Of a DNA stretch of 64,000 nt, positions 34,502 through 42,756 are shown piece after piece. The notes under the pieces were generated by a model, which worked only from the letters and a program-made list of their open reading frames with translations, searched no databases and was not told where the DNA came from. Position numbers and translations under genes: made by a program. The first letter of the stretch is position 1; each line of letters starts with the position of its first letter. The stretch comes from Salipaludibacillus agaradhaerens (GTDB lineage: Bacteria > Bacillota > Bacilli > Bacillales > Salisediminibacteriaceae). The stretch is taken from contig NZ_KV917378.1 of the NCBI RefSeq assembly GCF_002019735.1, positions 3,684,869-3,748,868 on the forward strand, written 5' to 3'.

Positions 34502-35578
34502 TTGCTTGAGAGACAATTGTATGATTATTATCGATTAGATAGTGATAACATTATGTATATTAATGATGATATTGTTGTGTCAGCAAAAGGAAAATTATAT
34601 TTAATTCGACCTAGCCGTTCCATGATCAACAAGAAAAAATTTGCGGAGCAATTGAGAATGCTAGAACACTTAACGGTTAGAGGAGAGTTTCATTTATTGA
34701 TCCCAGTGAAGGCAGAAGGAGGCAACTACGTTTCGTTAATTGATGGTCAAGAATCAGTTCTGTTTGAAATAGTAAATGACTTTTCTGCTACACCTTCAGT
34801 GGATACCTCGATTGGAAGGAAACTTGCCCAATTTCATATAAGGGGAGAAGACTATGAACCCTCATTTTCATCGTGGCAAGGAGTTGCCTGGTTGGCTTGG
34901 CAAAACCGTTGGATAAAGCGTTTAGAACAGCTGGAGGGTTGGTTTGTTAAAAAGCAGACAGATGTCCATAAAACGTCTGCCGATGAGCTGTTCCTCCTCA
35001 GTTTCCCTTATTTTTTGGGGATGAGTGAAAACGCCATACAGATGCTGACGGATATGCAGTTAAGTCATGCCTTTATTATACGAGAAGGAAAAGGTCATAC
35101 CATTTGTCATCAACGTTTTGAGGAGAATACATGGTTGACTTTAGATAGCCACCATATTTCATTATACAAAGTGCCGACAGATTTTATCTATGATCATCTG
35201 ACACGGGACATTGCAGAATATATTAGATATATTGCCACCACATCTGCTCCCTTATTTGAAAAAAAGAAACGAATTCATCTGTTTTTAACTCGTTATTCTC
35301 ACGTGCGTGTATTAGAAACTGTGGATAAAACATTGCTATTAGCTCGTCTTTGTTTCCCGATTCATTATTATGATGCTATTGAAGCCTTCTATCAAACAAT
35401 TGATAGCAGGAAATTAAATTATTTAGAAGAGGACATGTACCGTATAATCAATGAAGCAGATGATTATGAAGCTATTCTAAATAGCGTGGCAGCTTATTGT
35501 TTTCCGGAAGGACGTAGCAGGGAGATTATGCCCGAATGGCTTTTGAAAAAATCCTCTTATACTTCTGACCACCTTTAA
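34502..35578 (+). CDS. yutH: Spore coat-associated protein YutH (CotS-like)
   Basis: The 358-residue soluble protein has the remnant aminoglycoside-phosphotransferase/kinase-like fold of the CotS/YutH family, with KLYLIRPSRSMINKKKFAEQLRML near the start, VAWLAWQNRWIKRLEQLEGW centrally and ISLYKVPTDFIYDHLTRDIAEYIRYI later. The catalytic Asp loop of true kinases is absent. In Bacillus YutH is a mother-cell sporulation protein. It starts with TTG at 34502 after GAGGAGTGTGAATAGC. It is divergent from pgpA with about 140 bases between. Confidence 0.85.
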   Translation: MLERQLYDYYRLDSDNIMYINDDIVVSAKGKLYLIRPSRSMINKKKFAEQLRMLEHLTVRGEFHLLIPVKAEGGNYVSLIDGQESVLFEIVNDFSATPSVDTSIGRKLAQFHIRGEDYEPSFSSWQGVAWLAWQNRWIKRLEQLEGWFVKKQTDVHKTSADELFLLSFPYFLGMSENAIQMLTDMQLSHAFIIREGKGHTICHQRFEENTWLTLDSHHISLYKVPTDFIYDHLTRDIAEYIRYIATTSAPLFEKKKRIHLFLTRYSHVRVLETVDKTLLLARLCFPIHYYDAIEAFYQTIDSRKLNYLEEDMYRIINEADDYEAILNSVAAYCFPEGRSREIMPEWLLKKSSYTSDHL

Positions 35579-35654
35579 CTACAGAATTTGATTATCATTC
35601 ACCACTAGTGATAATGTGAGGAAGTAGGTAATTTGAGTAACGGAAGGAGCTTGA

Positions 35655-36644
35655 ATGATGGAAGAGAAGCCATTTGTATTCGTGACTCGGAAGGTACCTG
35701 TATCATCCTTAGCTTTATTAGAGGAGATAGCAGAAGTGGAAGTTTGGCCCAAGGAAGATGAACCGGTGCCCTACGATATTCTAAAAGCGAAGGCGAAAAA
35801 AGCGACTGGTTTATTCACGATGCTTTCAGATCGCATTGATGCAGGTTTACTAGCTGAAGCGAAACAGTTAAAAGTTGTAGCAAATTTAGCGGTAGGCTTC
35901 GATAATATTGATGTAGAGGCAGCCACAGAACAAGAAGTAGTTGTCTGTCATACACCAGATGTTCTCTCTGACACAACTGCCGATTTAACTTTTGCTTTGT
36001 TAATGGCTGTAGCAAGACGTATTGTGGAAGCCGCAGAGTACGTGAAAAAGGGTGATTGGAAAAATTGGGCCCCACTGTTACTTGCCGGTCATGATATTCA
36101 CCATAAAACAATTGGCATTGTCGGGATGGGCCGAATTGGAACGGCTGTTGCCAAAAGGGCTAAAGGATTTGATATGACCGTCCTGTATCATAATCGTAAA
36201 AGGGATTATGAAGGTGAAAGGACAGTTGGGGCAACTTATGTGTCATTTGATGAGCTAGTTTCAAGATCAGATTTTATCGTATGTCTGGCTCCTCTAACAA
36301 ATGAAACGATTAATTTATTCACGTACGATACCTTTAAACAAATGAAAGAATCGGCTATCGTTGTTAACGTGTCGAGAGGAGCGGTTATAGTTGAAGAAGA
36401 CCTAGAAAAAGCACTTGAAAATAAATTGATTGCAGGTGCTGGTTTGGATGTATTTAAGGATGAGCCCATAAGTAACGGTCACCCCTTGCTTCGATTTCCA
36501 AATGTCGTTGCTTTACCGCATATCGGAAGTGCAAGTAAAGAAACGCGTGAGAAAATGGCTTCCTTGTCTAGTCAACATATTCTCAATGTATTAAAAGGAA
36601 CGAAGCCTGAAGCTATTGTCAATGATGACGTATGGAAGAAGTAA
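35655..36644 (+). CDS. D-2-hydroxyacid dehydrogenase (glyoxylate/hydroxypyruvate reductase type)
   Basis: The 329-residue enzyme shows the D-2-hydroxyacid dehydrogenase layout: catalytic domain ends flanking a Rossmann domain with GIVGMGRIGTAVAKRA (GxGxxG, near 153-168). Active-site residues appear in VNVSRGAVI (Arg), GLDVFKDEP (Glu) and PHIGSAS (His). It reduces glyoxylate, hydroxypyruvate or 2-ketogluconate with NAD(P)H, or the reverse. GGAAGGAGCTTGA precedes the start. It is transcribed with its own spacing after yutH; no operon partner is clear. Confidence 0.88.
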   Translation: MMEEKPFVFVTRKVPVSSLALLEEIAEVEVWPKEDEPVPYDILKAKAKKATGLFTMLSDRIDAGLLAEAKQLKVVANLAVGFDNIDVEAATEQEVVVCHTPDVLSDTTADLTFALLMAVARRIVEAAEYVKKGDWKNWAPLLLAGHDIHHKTIGIVGMGRIGTAVAKRAKGFDMTVLYHNRKRDYEGERTVGATYVSFDELVSRSDFIVCLAPLTNETINLFTYDTFKQMKESAIVVNVSRGAVIVEEDLEKALENKLIAGAGLDVFKDEPISNGHPLLRFPNVVALPHIGSASKETREKMASLSSQHILNVLKGTKPEAIVNDDVWKK

Positions 36645-36788
36645 CTGATAGTTAGACATGTGATCGATTAGACGTTATTCCTTTTTCTAATATTTTCATA
36701 AAAGCAGTTTTACATATCAGCACCATGAAGTATATTAAAACGCTAAGTTAATCTACATGTTAGTAAATGGAGAAGGTGATTATTAGTT

Positions 36789-37598
36789 ATGAAAAATAAC
36801 AATTTTGCAAATGGTGGAGAAGTAGAATTAAAGCTTCCAAGCAGGAGAGGTGTTGATTCTAATGGTTTTATTATAAACCCTACCGGCAAAGATAACATTC
36901 AGTCTTCAATTAAGCCTGTATTACAGGCCATTGTCAGCTTACTTCAAGAGCTATTTACAGAAAAGGTGCATAGTATCTATGTGTATGGAAGTGTGGGACG
37001 GGGAGAGGCAAAAGAAGGATTATCTGATTTAGATTTGACGGTTATTTTACATTCATCTTTAACAGGGGCTGACATTCACATGCTCAATCATGCTACAGAC
37101 CGGCTACTGCAAGATTTTAAAACGGTTTCGAAAGTAGATTACGACTTGAATTTATATGAAGACGTATTGGCTGAAGAAAATGTGTATGAGCATGGATTTT
37201 GGTTGCGTCACATGTGTACGTGCCTGTATGGAGAAGACCTATCCGTACATTTTAAGAGGATGAAGCCAAATGAGAAGATAAGTTTAGCACTTAATAAAAA
37301 CTTTTTTCAAGTAATGACTCAGTATCGAGAAATACTCTTACAAGAAACGCTATCGGCGTCAAAAAAGAGAACAATTTTAAAACGGATGATCAGAGGAGTA
37401 TACTTAAAAATTAACGTTCAAGATGAAAGCTGGTCAACTAAAATAACTGAAAATCTTAACATCATCCAGCAATACTTTCCTGATGAACCGCTTTTCCGAG
37501 AAGTGGCGCCCATGCTTCATTCTGAAGAGGAGCTGTCACAAGAATCTCTTCTGACAGTAGTTGAATCGTTTTTAAATTGGTATGAAAAGCACAGATAA
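36789..37598 (+). CDS. Nucleotidyltransferase-fold protein
   Basis: The 269-residue protein has a pol-beta-type nucleotidyltransferase motif, VYGSVGRGEAKEGLSDLDLTV, in two pieces (GS and DxD, near 67-86), with a third acidic residue in KVDYDLNL (about 115-122). The remainder is helical. It may transfer a nucleotide to a small molecule or protein, as in aminoglycoside adenylyltransferases or MNT-type enzymes. The substrate is not evident and there is no HEPN partner. GGAGAAGGTGATTATTAGTT precedes ATG 36789. Confidence 0.8.
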   Translation: MKNNNFANGGEVELKLPSRRGVDSNGFIINPTGKDNIQSSIKPVLQAIVSLLQELFTEKVHSIYVYGSVGRGEAKEGLSDLDLTVILHSSLTGADIHMLNHATDRLLQDFKTVSKVDYDLNLYEDVLAEENVYEHGFWLRHMCTCLYGEDLSVHFKRMKPNEKISLALNKNFFQVMTQYREILLQETLSASKKRTILKRMIRGVYLKINVQDESWSTKITENLNIIQQYFPDEPLFREVAPMLHSEEELSQESLLTVVESFLNWYEKHR

Positions 37599-37630
37599 CA
37601 GAAAGTTTGTATTTATAACTATTATGATAC

Positions 37631-37659
37631 AAAAAAAGGGCTGCACATGGCAGCCCTTT
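37631..37659. terminator. Bidirectional terminator
   Basis: GGGCTGC-ACATG-GCAGCCC between converging genes; an A-run upstream gives the U-run for nfuA on the minus strand and CTTTA follows on the plus strand. Confidence 0.8.
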
Positions 37660-37667
37660 ATCAGTCA

Positions 37668-37904
37668 TTAAAAAACTTGCTCTAATTCAGTTACTCCAGG
37701 TACTTCTTCTAAAAGAGCACGTTCGATTCCGGCTTTCAGTGTGATAGTTGAACTTGGACAAGATCCACAAGCTCCCATAAGTCGCACTTTAACAACGCCG
37801 TCTTCTACGTCAACAAGTTCAACGTCCCCGCCATCACGAAGTAAAAATGGACGCAATTTATCGAGTACTTCCTGAACTTGTGATTCCATTGTTTCTGTTG
37901 TCAT
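37668..37904 (-). CDS. yutI: NifU C-terminal-domain Fe-S carrier (NfuA/YutI)
   Basis: The 78-residue protein is a stand-alone NFU domain with the cluster-binding CxxC in GACGSCPSS (near 44-52) and the conserved [22 protein letters not shown] in pieces. NFU proteins receive Fe-S clusters and pass them to target enzymes such as lipoyl synthase. AAAGGAGTGTTTCGATATG gives a firm start. The neighbouring redox genes yuzD and yutJ support a role in sulfur or cluster metabolism. Confidence 0.92.
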   Translation of the reverse strand: MTTETMESQVQEVLDKLRPFLLRDGGDVELVDVEDGVVKVRLMGACGSCPSSTITLKAGIERALLEEVPGVTELEQVF

Positions 37905-38039
37905 ATCGAAACACTCCTTTCTTTACAACTATTATAATATCCTTTTTTAAAAAAATCCATGAAGATGATTTATTTTTCCTTAAATAAAAATATAAATACA
38001 GGTTATTGTAGTTAAAATACGTTTAAATTTAGGCTTTAT

Positions 38040-38190
38040 CCCACACTTAAGGGGCAGTAAAATCCCCACCTCAAAATTTAAGAAGATCGAAAAGTTTAGG
38101 TGGGGGTAAACTGCCCCTAAAGGTCCCATAAGCTAAATTAATAATCAGTGAGTATGAAGGAAATCCCCACTGATTGAAGCTTAGCTTTAT
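38040..38190 (+). mobile_element. PATE-like palindromic element, family 1, copy B
   Basis: The 151-base element starts right after TTTAT (38035-38039) and ends in TTTAT (38186-38190). Both hairpins are conserved (GGGGCAGT/AACTGCCCC outer stem; AATCAGTG...CACTGATT right stem, less perfect than in copy A). It lies 34 bases upstream of yuzD, so it replaced most of the native upstream region. The rest of the 320-base gap 37905-38224 is AT-rich. Confidence 0.75.
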
Positions 38191-38224
38191 GGTACCATTA
38201 GAGAGTAAGGGAGTGAGACAGATA

Positions 38225-38542
38225 ATGAAAGAATTAAGGTTGACCGTTTACGGTGCAGAAGTAAAATGCCCAAGCTGTATAAACCTTCCAAGTGCAATAG
38301 AAACAAAGGAATGGTTGGAAGCAGCTGTTAAGAGAAAATTTCCTGAAACGACGATACATTTTGTATATTGTGATATTTTTAAACCAACCACCACGGAAGA
38401 AAAAATTTTTTCAGAAAAAATTCAAAACGAAGACTATTTTTACCCTCTCGTTGTCATTAATAACGAGGTGGTAGCTGAAGGTAACCCTAAGCTACGAGCC
38501 GTTTTTGAAAAAATTGAAGCTGAGTTAAATTATTCTAAGTAG
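38225..38542 (+). CDS. yuzD: YuzD-family thioredoxin-like protein (DUF1462)
   Basis: The 105-residue protein has a thioredoxin-like pattern with the redox motif CPSC at residues 13-16 (GAEVKCPSCINLPSA) and YPLVVINNEVVAEGNPKL in its second half, matching YuzD. A function in disulfide or Fe-S chemistry is possible but not shown. I start at ATG 38225 after AAGGGAGTGAGACAGATA; upstream codons fall in the mobile element. It is convergent with yutJ. Confidence 0.87.
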   Translation: MKELRLTVYGAEVKCPSCINLPSAIETKEWLEAAVKRKFPETTIHFVYCDIFKPTTTEEKIFSEKIQNEDYFYPLVVINNEVVAEGNPKLRAVFEKIEAELNYSK

Positions 38543-38596
38543 CACTACAAAACCAGAGCAGCTCTTTTAAGAGAAGCCCTGATTGACTAAGTGATT

Positions 38597-39664
38597 TTAA
38601 CCAGAGTGGTGTTTATACATCCACAGAACACCAGATTTTAAAACACGAGGAACCCTGCCGGTTAACGACTTTTCTCCCATTAAGCCAAAACCATGTTTTT
38701 TTCCGAGAGAACCAAGGACCCCTTTTAGCTTAATTTTTGGCATTTCCTCTGGATAAGGTTCATTATTCCATTTTTTGTTTAATATCATGGCCACACGTTC
38801 TGCTTGGGCTTCTGCTAGCTGAGCACTAGGTGCATGATCGGATGCTGCACAGTCACCAATAACAAAGACATTTGGATAATCGTGCAAATGATGGTACTTT
38901 GTCGTGTGGAGCCTTCCCATATAGTCTTTTTCTACGTCTAGTTCTCTCACGATTTTGCTTGCTTGGATACCTGCTGTCCATATAATCGCATCGGCTTCTA
39001 TCGGGTCGTCATGATTATAAAGAACATGGCGTTCCACCTTTGTTATATTTGCTCTATTAACGATGGTCACACCATTATTAACTAACCAGTCTGTTACATA
39101 ATTATACAGCTTTGCAGGAAACATAGATAAAATATTTTCCCCTCTATCAAAGAGTCTAATATCTAAGTCAGGTCTACTTTCTCGTAGCTCACTAGCTAAT
39201 TCCACACCGCTTAATCCACCACCGACAATACAAACTCTTCCATTTGGTTTCACACTATGGAGCACTTGATAGGTTTTACGAGCACGTCTCATGCTTTGAA
39301 TACTTAAAGAGTTTTCTTCTGCACCTGGTACACCATGATGTTTGTCTTCGCAACCGAGGCCTATGATTAAATCATCATAGCTGAAGAAACGTCCAGATAC
39401 TGTTTCTACCTTATTTTCGTCTAAGTGAATATGATTGACTGTTTCAAAAAGTAGTTGTAGACGCACATCATTAGGAAATGATAGTCGCAAATGGCGGTCA
39501 GCAACCGTTCCTGCTGCAAGAGCATAAAATTCTGTTTTTAGACTGTGATATGCTTCTTTTTCAATTAAGGTAATCGACACATCTTTGACATTCTGCTCGT
39601 TTAAAAGTTTTTGTATGACCCGAAGACCACCGTAACCCCCACCTAAAATAAGTATGTTGCGCAC
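38597..39664 (-). CDS. yutJ: FAD-dependent pyridine-nucleotide oxidoreductase (YutJ, NDH-2 family)
   Basis: The 355-residue flavoprotein opens with ILILGGGYGGLRV (FAD-binding GxGxxG) and has a second dinucleotide motif, VCIVGGGLSGVELASEL (about 150-166), and VFVIGDCAASDH, typical of NADH dehydrogenase-like enzymes. It ends with basic GKKHGFGLMGEKSLTGR, without a clear membrane helix. I use GTG 39664 as the start since AAAGGGGCTGATCCC fits it; the longer frame adds 18 unlikely residues. Electron acceptor unknown. Confidence 0.85.
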   Translation of the reverse strand: MRNILILGGGYGGLRVIQKLLNEQNVKDVSITLIEKEAYHSLKTEFYALAAGTVADRHLRLSFPNDVRLQLLFETVNHIHLDENKVETVSGRFFSYDDLIIGLGCEDKHHGVPGAEENSLSIQSMRRARKTYQVLHSVKPNGRVCIVGGGLSGVELASELRESRPDLDIRLFDRGENILSMFPAKLYNYVTDWLVNNGVTIVNRANITKVERHVLYNHDDPIEADAIIWTAGIQASKIVRELDVEKDYMGRLHTTKYHHLHDYPNVFVIGDCAASDHAPSAQLAEAQAERVAMILNKKWNNEPYPEEMPKIKLKGVLGSLGKKHGFGLMGEKSLTGRVPRVLKSGVLWMYKHHSG

Positions 39665-39809
39665 GGGATCAGCCCCTTTCATTCGTGAAAACAGATATAG
39701 CAGTAACCTACTACTCATGAGTTCAGTTTACGATGATATGACTTAGTTTAAAAATATTTCTTTAAAAGAAAATTCACAATTGCACAATTAAATTTGCAAG
39801 AAAAACATT

Positions 39810-39890
39810 TTGTATTTGAGGCACATTGAGATCCTCAAATAGCAGTTATTAAACAAAAAGTTGTAGAAGTGTGCTTCACACTTCCTTTTT
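39810..39890 (+). ncRNA. Candidate small RNA ending in a terminator
   Basis: Two hairpins lie in the 452-base gap between divergent yutJ and yuzB. The first is a perfect 8-base stem (ATTTGAGG 39814-39821 with CCTCAAAT 39833-39840). The second is terminator-like (GAAGTGTG-CTT-CACACTTC, then CTTTTT, 39866-39890). No plus-strand gene precedes them. I cannot identify the promoter or family, and a role as a leader element on the other strand is not excluded. Confidence 0.35.
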
Positions 39891-39977
39891 AGCATTTAAT
39901 GTGTACATAGAACATAATGTGACAAAATAATGACAATTTAAATATATCAGTTTTCAACAAAATCTACAATGAAAAAA

Positions 39978-39993
39978 TGAAAGCGTTTATAAT
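39978..39993 (+). promoter_or_regulatory. Possible CcpA (cre) site overlapping a -10 box
   Basis: TGAAAGCGTTTATA matches the cre consensus TGWAANCGNTNWCA with one mismatch and overlaps TATAAT (39988-39993), about 125 bases before yuzB. No good -35 box is visible. Carbon control is an inference. Confidence 0.3.
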
Positions 39994-40116
39994 ATTGATA
40001 TAGTAGTTAACGAACGATTTAATTGACAGAAGGATGTGGAGGCGTTAGGATAATCAACGTACGTATAATGATATTATAAATTTCCACAAAGAGATGTGGA
40101 GATTGAGGTGAAAAGT

Positions 40117-40353
40117 ATGAAGCCGATTATAGAATTTTGTATAAGTAATCTTGCTAGTGGTTCCCAAAAAGTGAAAGAAGAGCTGGAGAAAGACCCCGAT
40201 CTTGATGTCATTGAATATGGATGTCTTAGTTTCTGTGGTCAGTGTGCACGTAGTCGATTTGCCCTCGTTAATGGTGAAGTGGTAACAGGGGATACAAATG
40301 ACGAGCTCCTTGTGAATATTTACCAATTTTTAGATGATAATCCCATGTTTTAA
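40117..40353 (+). CDS. yuzB: YuzB-family protein (DUF1450)
   Basis: The 78-residue protein matches YuzB in length and sequence: [17 protein letters not shown] at the start and [20 protein letters not shown] with the C-x3-C-x2-C cysteines (about 42-49). The cysteines suggest metal, Fe-S or redox chemistry; the function is unknown. ATG 40117 after TGAGGTGAAAAGT is preferred over the upstream in-frame codon. The neighbours yutJ and yuzD are the same as in B. subtilis. Confidence 0.88.
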   Translation: MKPIIEFCISNLASGSQKVKEELEKDPDLDVIEYGCLSFCGQCARSRFALVNGEVVTGDTNDELLVNIYQFLDDNPMF

Positions 40354-40462
40354 GTTAAAACATGGTTTGCATATTTGTATCAGTAGATATATCTTATGCC
40401 GATAAGGAAATCAGGTTGTCTAATTGATATGTGGTAATAAATAACATTGGGGGATAAGTCAG

Positions 40463-40702
40463 ATGAAACCAATACCATTTGAGAATACGTGGCCTTATGA
40501 AAAGCAAATGGGGGATGTCTATTTCACGACCTGTCCTTATTGTTCGGCTGAAAACGTGTTAACGAACCTATCAAACAATGGGCTCACTCGTGCTAAGGAA
40601 GGTGTGAAAGTAAGAATAAACTTGCCATGTTGTCATCAGACAATGGTGGTACTGGAAGCTGATGACGATTATTTTTGGACAAATGAATCGCTGAGAAAAT
40701 AA
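40463..40702 (+). CDS. Small zinc-ribbon-like hypothetical protein
   Basis: The 79-residue protein has CPYC (residues 24-27) and PCCH (about 55-58), a spacing suited to one metal ion, likely zinc. Other parts (MKPIPFENTWPYEKQMGDVYFTT, YFWTNESLRK) give no family match that I know. AACATTGGGGGATAAGTCAG contains the ribosome-binding site. It is followed by a terminator shared with mqnE. It may be a small regulatory or RNA-binding protein, but this is a guess. Confidence 0.65.
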   Translation: MKPIPFENTWPYEKQMGDVYFTTCPYCSAENVLTNLSNNGLTRAKEGVKVRINLPCCHQTMVVLEADDDYFWTNESLRK

Positions 40703-40705
40703 TAG

Positions 40706-40751
40706 GAGCTGCAATGGACGTTATTTAGTCCCACATTGCAGCTCTAATTTT
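40706..40751. terminator. Bidirectional terminator
   Basis: GAGCTGCAATG pairs with CATTGCAGCTC, an 11-base stem between the convergent zinc-ribbon gene and mqnE, followed by TAATTTTG. Confidence 0.75.
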
Positions 40752-40755
40752 GTTA

Positions 40756-41850
40756 TCAATACTCTTTAATAATGTTGTAAAATGTATCACGTTCAACAGG
40801 CTTTTTATTAGCTCCTTTGATTAGGTGAACGAGTTCCTGACGTGTAAGGCTTTGCGATGTTAAAGCACCAGCTGAGTGGGAGATACGTTCTTCAATTAAT
40901 GTTCCATGAATATCAGAGCTGCCGAACGTCAGCGCCATTTGAGTTAATTGAGGACCAATATTGATCCAATAAGCTTTAATATGGTCAAAGTTATCGAGCA
41001 TCAGTCGGCTAATAGCAATTGTACGTAAATCATCATATGCTGATGTTCTCCGCTTTAATCCAGCATTGACACTACGAGGCTGCATAGCTAGTGGGATAAA
41101 TACCATAAACCCATTTGTCTTATCCTGCAATTGTCTGAGTCTATCCATGTGAATTAATCGTTCCTCTTTAGATTCAATGGAACCATAGAGCATAGTAGCA
41201 TGTGTTTTTAAACCTAAATCATGTGCGATTTCATGAGCTTCCAACCACTCATACGTAGAGGCTTTGTCTGGGCTCATTTTTTCTCGATAGCGTTCAGTTA
41301 AGATTTCAGCACCACCACCCGGTAAGGTGTCAAGACCTGCTTTAATAAGTTCCTGCATAACTTCTCTCATGCTTAAACCAGCATGACGGGCAAAAAATTC
41401 TATTTCAGCCCCTGTGTAAGCCTTCACCGTACATTGTGGATAATGCTTTTTCAAAGTACGTACTGTGTTTAAATAATAGTCAAACGGTACATCCGTGTTA
41501 TGTCCACCAACAATATGAAATTCTTGAATATTGTCATTCCATCGATCTTCAACATACTTTAATAATGCCTCTTCATCCATTGTATAAGCGCCATCTTCAC
41601 CGGGTTTACGTTTAAACCCACAAAAACTACAGCTAGCTTCACAAACATTGGTTGGATTAATATACATGTTTTCGATGAAATAAACATTCTTTCCATTCTT
41701 TTTTTCGTTTGCTTGGTTAGCTAATTGAGCCACAGTTAAGAAGTCAGCTGTGTCATATAGCTTCAAGCCATCTTCTATTGTTAATCGTTCGCCATGTAGT
41801 ACTTTTTGTTTAATGTCTTCAAGATCGTGATCCAGTAAGATCGTACTCAT
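40756..41850 (-). CDS. mqnE: Aminofutalosine synthase MqnE
   Basis: MqnE is a radical-SAM enzyme of the futalosine route to menaquinone; it makes aminofutalosine from 3-[(1-carboxyvinyl)oxy]benzoate and SAM. The radical-SAM motif is CEASCSFCGF, embedded in the MqnE-specific ENMYINPTNVCEASC context (in pieces), with VGGHNTDVPFDYYLN and KAYTGAEIEFFARH further on. The 364 residues from ATG 41850, after GGTGGGAGCAAAC, are the normal length. MqnA, MqnC and MqnD are not in the window, so the pathway genes are dispersed or the gene is an orphan. Confidence 0.85.
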   Translation of the reverse strand: MSTILLDHDLEDIKQKVLHGERLTIEDGLKLYDTADFLTVAQLANQANEKKNGKNVYFIENMYINPTNVCEASCSFCGFKRKPGEDGAYTMDEEALLKYVEDRWNDNIQEFHIVGGHNTDVPFDYYLNTVRTLKKHYPQCTVKAYTGAEIEFFARHAGLSMREVMQELIKAGLDTLPGGGAEILTERYREKMSPDKASTYEWLEAHEIAHDLGLKTHATMLYGSIESKEERLIHMDRLRQLQDKTNGFMVFIPLAMQPRSVNAGLKRRTSAYDDLRTIAISRLMLDNFDHIKAYWINIGPQLTQMALTFGSSDIHGTLIEERISHSAGALTSQSLTRQELVHLIKGANKKPVERDTFYNIIKEY

Positions 41851-42174
41851 GTTTGCTCCCACCTTTGTGAAAAATAATAACGTTCTTTCGTTTTATAGCT
41901 AAAAATTAATTGAAGTATTAGAAACATGACAGAAATAAGAGTTTAATTCGAACCACGTTCTGTTAATACGTTTGAAAAGGAGAAACGATTGGCATAGTCC
42001 ATTTCGTTACTCGAAACTCTCTATTATCTTATCATCATTTTAACTAAGCTGCCAAATAGAAGATTTAAGGTAATAACTATTCGCAAAAGAAGTGGGGGAG
42101 GTTTAGTTCCTTGAAGCGTTGATTCATAGTCGGTATAATACTAATTAAGATCCTTTAGTAAGGAGGGAGATAAC

Positions 42175-42525
42175 ATGTTAACAATAACGGAAGTAGCTGT
42201 AGGTCAAGTGAAAACCATGATGGCTGATGATGACGATGCGAAATACCTCAGGATCGGAGTTCAAGGTGGAGGTTGCAGTGGGTTATCATATGTCATGGGA
42301 TTCGATACAGAAATTAATGAAGAAGATAAACACCTTGAAATTGAAGGGTTAGAAGTTGTCGTTGAAAAAGAAAATATTCCTATGCTTGAAGGGGTAAAAA
42401 TTGATTATAAACAAAACATGATGGGCGGCGGTTTTACAATCGATAACCCTAACGCCATCGCCAACTGTGGGTGTGGTTCGTCATTTAGAACAGCTAAAAA
42501 TGCAGGGACACCTGAAGAGTGTTAA
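42175..42525 (+). CDS. yutM: A-type Fe-S carrier (HesB/IscA family, YutM)
   Basis: The 116-residue protein has the A-type carrier cysteines in GGGCSGLSY (about 32-40) and CGCGSSF (about 98-104), three in all. Such proteins bind and hand over Fe-S clusters. It starts at 42175 after AAGGAGGGAGATAAC. Together with the NFU protein and the SufR-like regulator it points to Fe-S handling in this stretch of chromosome. The gap before it (41851-42174) shows no gene. Confidence 0.92.
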   Translation: MLTITEVAVGQVKTMMADDDDAKYLRIGVQGGGCSGLSYVMGFDTEINEEDKHLEIEGLEVVVEKENIPMLEGVKIDYKQNMMGGGFTIDNPNAIANCGCGSSFRTAKNAGTPEEC

Positions 42526-42670
42526 TGAAAAAACACAGTGTTTTAAAAATTTGAAATTAGCGATAAATTTAGAGGGAAATGCGTTCTTACATTTATCGCA
42601 GTCATGCTATAACAATCGCTACCTCCGATAGAAGGAGAACAATCATAAAACATACGGACCATCATGACGT

Positions 42671-42712
42671 GGCCTCTTAGCGGAATCATCATCTCGTTGA
42701 GAGGTCTATTTA
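42671..42712 (+). terminator. Rho-independent terminator of yutM
   Basis: GGCCTCTTAGCG pairs (with G-U pairs) with CGTTGAGAGGTC and is followed by TATTTATTT. Confidence 0.55.
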
Positions 42713-42714
42713 TT

Positions 42715-42747
42715 TAAAAAAACAGCCCGTAAGAAACGGACTGTTTT
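42715..42747 (-). terminator. Rho-independent terminator of yumC
   Basis: On the minus strand AAACAG-T-CCGT pairs with ACGG-G-CTGTTT and is followed by TTTT, nine bases past the yumC stop. Confidence 0.75.
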
Positions 42748-42756
42748 AGAGTTAAT

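Noticed and set aside
36789-37598. Aminoglycoside resistance nucleotidyltransferase
   Set aside because: Only the general GS/DxD motif is shared; no resistance-specific features can be read.
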